9,907 nt of DNA from Firmicutes bacterium UBA6132 (GTDB lineage Bacteria; Bacillota_A; Clostridia; Tissierellales; Sedimentibacteraceae): positions 1-9,907 of the forward strand of contig DIVM01000317.1 in NCBI GenBank assembly GCA_002435835.1, read 5' to 3'. The first letter of the stretch is position 1. Each line of letters opens with the position of its first letter. The notes beneath the pieces are model-generated. The model was not told the DNA's origin. It did no database searches and saw only the letters and a program-made list of their open reading frames with translations. Shown one piece after another: positions 6,122 through 9,907 of this stretch. The translations under genes were made by a program, and so were the position numbers.

Positions 6122-7847
6122 AAATTTAGCTAAGGAATCCATTTTAAAGATAATTAAAAATAATAAAAAACTTGTAACTATATTACTTTTATTAATAATA
6201 GGAGTAGTGGTTACCAGTTTAATTCCTCCGCAAATATTAAAAAGAGTAATAGATATTAATTTTGTTAATAAATCTTATGATGATTTGCTTTTTTATGCAG
6301 TTTTGTACATAGGATTTATATTTTTAACGGGATTTTTAGATTTTTTCAAAGAAACTGTCCTTACAATATTAGGTCAAAAAATTACAAAAGAAATTCGCAT
6401 TGAAATGATGGAAAAGTTGCAAAAAATAAATGCAATGTATTTTTCTAAAAATGATTCAGGAGTAATTGTATCCAGGTTCACAAATGATGTTGATGCAATA
6501 AGTTCTATGTTTACAAGCGGAATAATCAGCATGATGATTGATTGCCTTAAAATTATTGGTATAATATTTTCCATATGGTTTTTTAGTTTTAGGATTGGCT
6601 TATTAACATTACTTCTTTTGCCATTAATTTTTGTTATAACAAGATTTTTTCAAAAAAAAATGTTAAGTGCACAAATTAAAAACAGAGAACTAATTGGAAA
6701 AGTAAACAACCATATTTCTGAAAGTTTGAAAAATATTAGAATGATAAAATCATTTAGCAAAGAAAGCTATATGGAAAAAAATTATTTAAATTACCTACTT
6801 GAAAATTTTAGAACTGTTGATAAAGTTAATTTTTATGATTCAATATTTTCACCTATAATTTTAATTATTCGTGCTAGTGTAATAGCATCAATTGTAATAT
6901 TTTCTTCTGATAAATTGAATTTTTTAGGAATTTCAATAGGTATGGTTGCTGCTACAATAGAATTGATTTCAAATTTGTTTTCTCCCATAGAAAGTTTAGG
7001 AATGGAAATTCAAAGCATTCAACAATCCTTATCTGGAATTAAAAGAGTAAATGATTTTTATAATGAAATAGAAGATGATAAAAAGCAGGAATTTAGACAG
7101 TTAGATAAAGTTAGAGAAATAGAAATACAATTTAATGATTTAACATTTTACTATGAAGAAAATAAAGCAATATTACAAAATATTAATCTTAAAATTGACC
7201 CATATGAAAGGGTTACATTTGTAGGCCGAACTGGAGTAGGAAAGTCAACCCTTTTTAAATTAATTGTAGGACTTTTGAAACCATCCATGGGAAATATCAC
7301 ATTAAACGGAATAAATGTATACGACATACCAAACTCGGAAAAAAGAAAAATTTTTGGTTATGTGGAACAAAACTGCCATTTAATAAAAGGAACAATAGCA
7401 GATCAAGTTAGTTTAAAAGATGAAAATATAACTATGGCACAAATAAAACAATCACTTAATTTTGTAGGTCTTACAGATTATATTGAGAGTCTCGAAAATA
7501 AGTATGATACAATAGTTAAAAATGACAATATATTTTCACAAGGACAAAAACAACTTCTTGCCATAGCAAGGGCAATTGTAACTAATCCGCCTATTTTACT
7601 TTTTGATGAAATAACTTCAAACCTTGATTCCATTACAGAAGAAAAAATAGTAAATGTACTTAAAAAAGCAAGTGAAAATTATACAATGTTAACCATATCT
7701 CACAGGCTTTCATCAATGGTTGCTTCTGACAAAGTTGTTATATTAGAAAATGGTAAAATTAAAAGCGCAGGAGCCCCAGAAATACTTTTGCAAAATGATG
7801 AATGGTACAAAACTCATATAGCACTTGAAAAATTAACATGGAATTAA
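6114..7847 (+). CDS. Heterodimeric ABC exporter half, catalytic-glutamate subunit
   Basis: This is the second half-transporter, with about six membrane helices in the first 310 residues and a C-terminal nucleotide-binding domain. From ATG 6114 (577 residues) the motifs are Walker A GRTGVGKST (371-379), Q-loop Gln419, signature FSQGQ (474-478), Walker B ILLFDE with Asp498 and catalytic Glu499, and H-loop His530. The signature differs from LSGGQ, while Walker A and B are standard, the mirror image of the preceding protein. Together they give one full ATP site (this Walker A/B plus LSGGQ of the partner) and one weak site. ATG 6114 is chosen because AGGTGA (6103-6108) is 5 bases upstream; in-frame GTG 6105 and ATG 6108 lie inside that site. 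It overlaps the upstream gene by 8 bases, so the halves are co-translated. Confidence 0.92.
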   Translation: MYKNLAKESILKIIKNNKKLVTILLLLIIGVVVTSLIPPQILKRVIDINFVNKSYDDLLFYAVLYIGFIFLTGFLDFFKETVLTILGQKITKEIRIEMMEKLQKINAMYFSKNDSGVIVSRFTNDVDAISSMFTSGIISMMIDCLKIIGIIFSIWFFSFRIGLLTLLLLPLIFVITRFFQKKMLSAQIKNRELIGKVNNHISESLKNIRMIKSFSKESYMEKNYLNYLLENFRTVDKVNFYDSIFSPIILIIRASVIASIVIFSSDKLNFLGISIGMVAATIELISNLFSPIESLGMEIQSIQQSLSGIKRVNDFYNEIEDDKKQEFRQLDKVREIEIQFNDLTFYYEENKAILQNINLKIDPYERVTFVGRTGVGKSTLFKLIVGLLKPSMGNITLNGINVYDIPNSEKRKIFGYVEQNCHLIKGTIADQVSLKDENITMAQIKQSLNFVGLTDYIESLENKYDTIVKNDNIFSQGQKQLLAIARAIVTNPPILLFDEITSNLDSITEEKIVNVLKKASENYTMLTISHRLSSMVASDKVVILENGKIKSAGAPEILLQNDEWYKTHIALEKLTWN

Positions 7848-7881
7848 AAGGTATCACAAAAGAAAAGAAAGGTTATGTAAA

Positions 7882-9249
7882 ATGAACAATGAAAAAAGTA
7901 ATAAATTAGGAATTGAAAGTATTGGTAAATTGTTGTTTAACTTGGCAGTTCCTTCTATAACAGCTCAGTTAGTAAATATGCTTTATAATATTGTAGACCG
8001 TATTTATATAGGTCATTTGCCAGATATTGGACCTACTGCCTTAACAGGTGTTGGAGTAACAATGCCTATAATTTTAATTATTTCTGCTTGTAGCAGTTTA
8101 ATAGGGATGGGTGGTGCTCCCCGAGCTGCTATTAAAATGGGCGAAAATAATAATGATGATGCAGAAAAAATTCTTGGTAATTGTTTTTCAGCACTTTTAA
8201 GTATTTCTATTATTTTAACTATCATTTTTTTGATTTTTGCAGATAAACTGTTAATGATGTTTGGTGCAAGCATTAATACTCTACCATATGGTTTAAGCTA
8301 TTTAAACATATACTTGATCGGTACAATATTTGTTCAAATATCATTGGGATTAAATAGTTTTATTTCTACACAGGGGTTTGCTAAAACAAGTATGCTCACT
8401 GTTGTTATAGGAGCTGTTATAAACATTGTACTTGATCCTATTTTAATGTTTGGATTTAATATGGGAGTTAAAGGTGCTGCAATTGCAACAGTAATATCCC
8501 AGGCAGTTTCTGCTATATGGGTATTGAAATTTTTAAATAGCAGCAATACTAAATTGAAAATCCGTAAAAAAAATTTAAAAATTCAAAAGTCTATTATAAT
8601 ACCTGTTTTGATGTTAGGAGTTTCACCATTTGTTATGCAAAGCACTGAAAGTTTATTAAACATAAGTTTTAACTGGTCCCTTCAACGATATGGAGGTGAT
8701 ATTGCAGTTGGTGCTATGACAATTTTATCAAGCGTTATGCAAATATTATTTTTACCTATTTCAGGGCTTACTCAAGGTGCTCAGCCTATTATAAGCTATA
8801 ATTATGGTGCTAAAAACAGTGAGCGTGTTAAAAGTACATTTAAATTATTAATTAAAAGTGCATTAATATATGCATTGTTTATTTGGCTTTTGATGATGAC
8901 ATTGCCACAAACTTTTGTTGGTCTTTTTACATCGGACGAAGTTCTTAAAAATTATACAATTTGGGCAATGCGTATTTATTTAGCCACTGCATTTGTTTTA
9001 GCAGCGCAAGTTTCATGTCAACAAACTTTTGTTGCAGTAGGTCAAGCTAAAATATCATTATTTCTTGCATTATTGCGCAAAATAATTTTGCTTATACCTT
9101 TAATTTATATATTGCCTTATTTCTTTGAAGATAAAATATTTGCTGTATTTTTAGCTGAACCTGTTTCAGATTTAATTGCAGCATCAGTAACTGTATTTAT
9201 GTTTGCAAAAAATATAAATAGGATTTTAAAGGAAAATGAAAATATGTGA
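7882..9249 (+). CDS. MATE family multidrug efflux transporter (MepA-like)
   Basis: This is an inner-membrane pump of the multidrug and toxic compound extrusion family, which exports cationic or planar drugs using a sodium or proton gradient. The 455-residue length and hydrophobic pattern fit 12 membrane helices in two halves. Family blocks are NIVDRIYIG (36-44), LTGVGVTMPI (54-63), NIVLDPILMFGFNMGVKGAA (181-200) followed by IATVISQ, GLTQGAQPIISYNYGA (295-310) and QTFVAVGQAK (381-390). These most resemble the MepA-type clostridial/staphylococcal branch; substrate and coupling ion cannot be told. AAAGG (7868-7872) lies 9 bases before the ATG. Only 34 bases separate it from the ABC genes, with no terminator or clear promoter, so it is probably in the same transcript. 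No MarR or TetR regulator is nearby. Confidence 0.93.
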   Translation: MNNEKSNKLGIESIGKLLFNLAVPSITAQLVNMLYNIVDRIYIGHLPDIGPTALTGVGVTMPIILIISACSSLIGMGGAPRAAIKMGENNNDDAEKILGNCFSALLSISIILTIIFLIFADKLLMMFGASINTLPYGLSYLNIYLIGTIFVQISLGLNSFISTQGFAKTSMLTVVIGAVINIVLDPILMFGFNMGVKGAAIATVISQAVSAIWVLKFLNSSNTKLKIRKKNLKIQKSIIIPVLMLGVSPFVMQSTESLLNISFNWSLQRYGGDIAVGAMTILSSVMQILFLPISGLTQGAQPIISYNYGAKNSERVKSTFKLLIKSALIYALFIWLLMMTLPQTFVGLFTSDEVLKNYTIWAMRIYLATAFVLAAQVSCQQTFVAVGQAKISLFLALLRKIILLIPLIYILPYFFEDKIFAVFLAEPVSDLIAASVTVFMFAKNINRILKENENM

Positions 9250-9265
9250 AATACTACAAAAATAA

Positions 9266-9294
9266 TAGACATAGTATAAATTAAAATATAAAAT
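9266..9294 (+). promoter_or_regulatory. Probable promoter of the DUF1905 gene
   Basis: TAGACA (9266-9271) and TAAAAT (9289-9294) each match five of six consensus bases for a vegetative sigma factor and are spaced 17 bases apart. Transcription would begin near 9301, leaving about 28 bases before the ATG at 9329. The AT-rich setting makes chance matches possible. The 79-base gap after the MATE gene has no visible terminator, so read-through from upstream also remains possible. Confidence 0.42.
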
Positions 9295-9328
9295 CATTTA
9301 AATAAAGCAAATAAAGAAAGGGAATTAT

Positions 9329-9607
9329 ATGAGCAAAATATATGAATTTGAAGCTGAAATTAAAAAAGTTCCTGATATAGATGGAGCTTATGTAGAAATA
9401 CCTTTTGATGTAAAAGAAGAATTCGGCAAAGGACGGGTACCTGTTACAGCTACATTTGATGGTTTTGAATATGAAGGTAGCTTAGTTAAAATGAAGACGC
9501 CTTGTCATATAATAGGGATTAGAAAAGATATTAGAGCAAAAATTGGCAAACAGCCAGGTGATTTAATTAAAGTAATCTTGAAAGAAAGAATTGTAGAGAA
9601 AAAATAA
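9329..9607 (+). CDS. Small DUF1905 domain protein
   Basis: This 92-residue protein is almost entirely a DUF1905 domain, a small beta-rich fold of unknown biochemical role. Matching blocks are YEFEAEI (5-11), [20 protein letters not shown] (20-39), DGFEYEGSL (44-52), [16 protein letters not shown] (59-74) and [11 protein letters not shown] (76-86). In other proteins the domain is sometimes followed by a YdeI/OmdA-like region; here it stands alone and complete. It has no signal peptide or membrane helix, so it is probably cytosolic. AGGGA (9319-9323) sits 5 bases before the ATG. It seems to be its own unit, with a promoter-like sequence in front and a hairpin repeat and convergent gene behind. 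I assign no function beyond the domain family. Confidence 0.85.
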   Translation: MSKIYEFEAEIKKVPDIDGAYVEIPFDVKEEFGKGRVPVTATFDGFEYEGSLVKMKTPCHIIGIRKDIRAKIGKQPGDLIKVILKERIVEKK

Positions 9608-9656
9608 ATCTTTAATTTCAGGATATTTTAAAAAGTAAGAAAGTTTTCGATTTTGA

Positions 9657-9723
9657 TTTTTTAGGGACGGTCCTTTTTTTGCCAGAGTTAATCTTTAGCG
9701 CTTTAAGGACCGTCCCTTAAAAA
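9657..9723. repeat. Inverted-repeat element between convergent genes
   Basis: AGGGACGGTCCTT (9663-9675) and AAGGACCGTCCCT (9705-9717) are exact reverse complements (13 bp). After one T/T mismatch (9662/9718), TTTTT (9657-9661) pairs with AAAAA (9719-9723). The loop is 29 bases. Neither strand has a U run just after the stem, so it is not a classical terminator, though it may separate the convergent transcripts. Its edge TTTTAGGGACG equals that of the hairpin at 4284-4294. From general memory of clostridial genomes, AGGGACGGT-type palindromes occur as dispersed REP/MITE-like sequences; no transposase is present here. Confidence 0.72.
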
Positions 9724-9907
9724 CTATTTTATATAAATATCGTCGTATTCATTGTGTTCGTCAAACCAATCTACTGCATAGGAACATGTAGCTTTTGCTT
9801 TTTTGTTGTTATTTCTGAGATGTTCTGTTACAGCTAACATAAGTTTTCCAGCAACCCCTTGACCTCTTAATGACTGGTCAACATATGTATGATCTATGTT
9901 AACAACA
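9724..9907 (-). CDS. GNAT-fold N-acetyltransferase, YjdJ type (3' part only)
   Basis: Reading leftwards from the right edge, an open frame of 60 codons ends at TAG (9724-9726). The visible protein contains NIDHTYVDQSLRGQGVAGKL (residues 3-22 of the visible part) and later ATCSYAVDWFDEHNEY (39-54). RGQGVAGKL is the acetyl-CoA pyrophosphate-binding motif (R/Q-x-x-G-x-G/A) of GNAT enzymes. The HTYV, CSYA and WF..H.EY blocks fit the small stand-alone Yjdj/CG-type acetyltransferases of roughly 90-100 residues, so perhaps a third is missing beyond the window. Substrate is unknown for this family. It is convergent with the DUF1905 gene, 116 bases away, with the inverted-repeat element between them. 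Confidence 0.85.
   Translation of the reverse strand, partial: VVNIDHTYVDQSLRGQGVAGKLMLAVTEHLRNNNKKAKATCSYAVDWFDEHNEYDDIYIK

Noticed and set aside
8013..8546. Two minus-strand frames in the MATE gene
   Set aside because: Antisense reading of membrane-helix codons often stays open; no supporting signals.
9657..9723. Inverted repeat as a bidirectional intrinsic terminator
   Set aside because: The 29-base loop and the lack of a U run directly after the stem on both strands do not fit; called a repeat instead.
1..9907. CRISPR array, tRNA, rRNA, phage or defence genes
   Set aside because: No regularly spaced repeats, tRNA-like cloverleaf ends, integrase, transposase or nuclease genes were seen; all long frames are explained by known families.

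Overview
The window is AT-rich, densely packed bacterial DNA. Shine-Dalgarno sites are strong (GGAGG, AGGAGG) and adjacent genes are tightly coupled. The gene set (ECF-type ThiW, short-form ThiC, MepA-type MATE pump, heterodimeric ABC exporter) together with this base composition points to a low-GC Firmicute, most likely an anaerobic clostridial lineage. Species cannot be told from the sequence. Except for a partial gene at the right edge, every gene is on the + strand.

Region 1 (1-4311) is a thiamine operon. The window opens inside the 3' end of a TPP riboswitch, followed at once by an intrinsic terminator, so the operon is very probably switched off by TPP through transcription attenuation. 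Then come thiW (thiazole uptake S component), thiC (HMP-P synthase), thiM (hydroxyethylthiazole kinase), thiE (thiamine phosphate synthase) and thiD (HMP/HMP-P kinase). They make thiamine phosphate from a pyrimidine made de novo and a thiazole taken up from outside; no thiazole-synthesis gene (thiG, thiH, thiS, thiF) is present. The reading frame of thiW has no normal start codon at its homologous N-terminus, and a one-base loss in an A run looks likely. A perfect 11-bp hairpin lies after thiD.

Region 2 (about 4315-9249) is an efflux cluster: two overlapping genes for the halves of a heterodimeric ABC exporter, then a MATE-family pump 34 bases downstream. The two ABC proteins carry complementary defects in their ATPase motifs, the classic pattern of one consensus and one degenerate ATP site. 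No regulator gene is seen.

Region 3 (9250-9907) holds a small DUF1905 protein gene with its own probable promoter, then a hairpin repeat whose ends match the hairpin after thiD, then the 3' end of a convergent gene for a small GNAT-fold acetyltransferase (YjdJ type).

I found no previously undescribed system. The observations most worth checking are the thiW start/frameshift, the paired AGGGACG hairpin repeats, the ABC asymmetry, and an in-frame 9-base tandem repeat in thiD.
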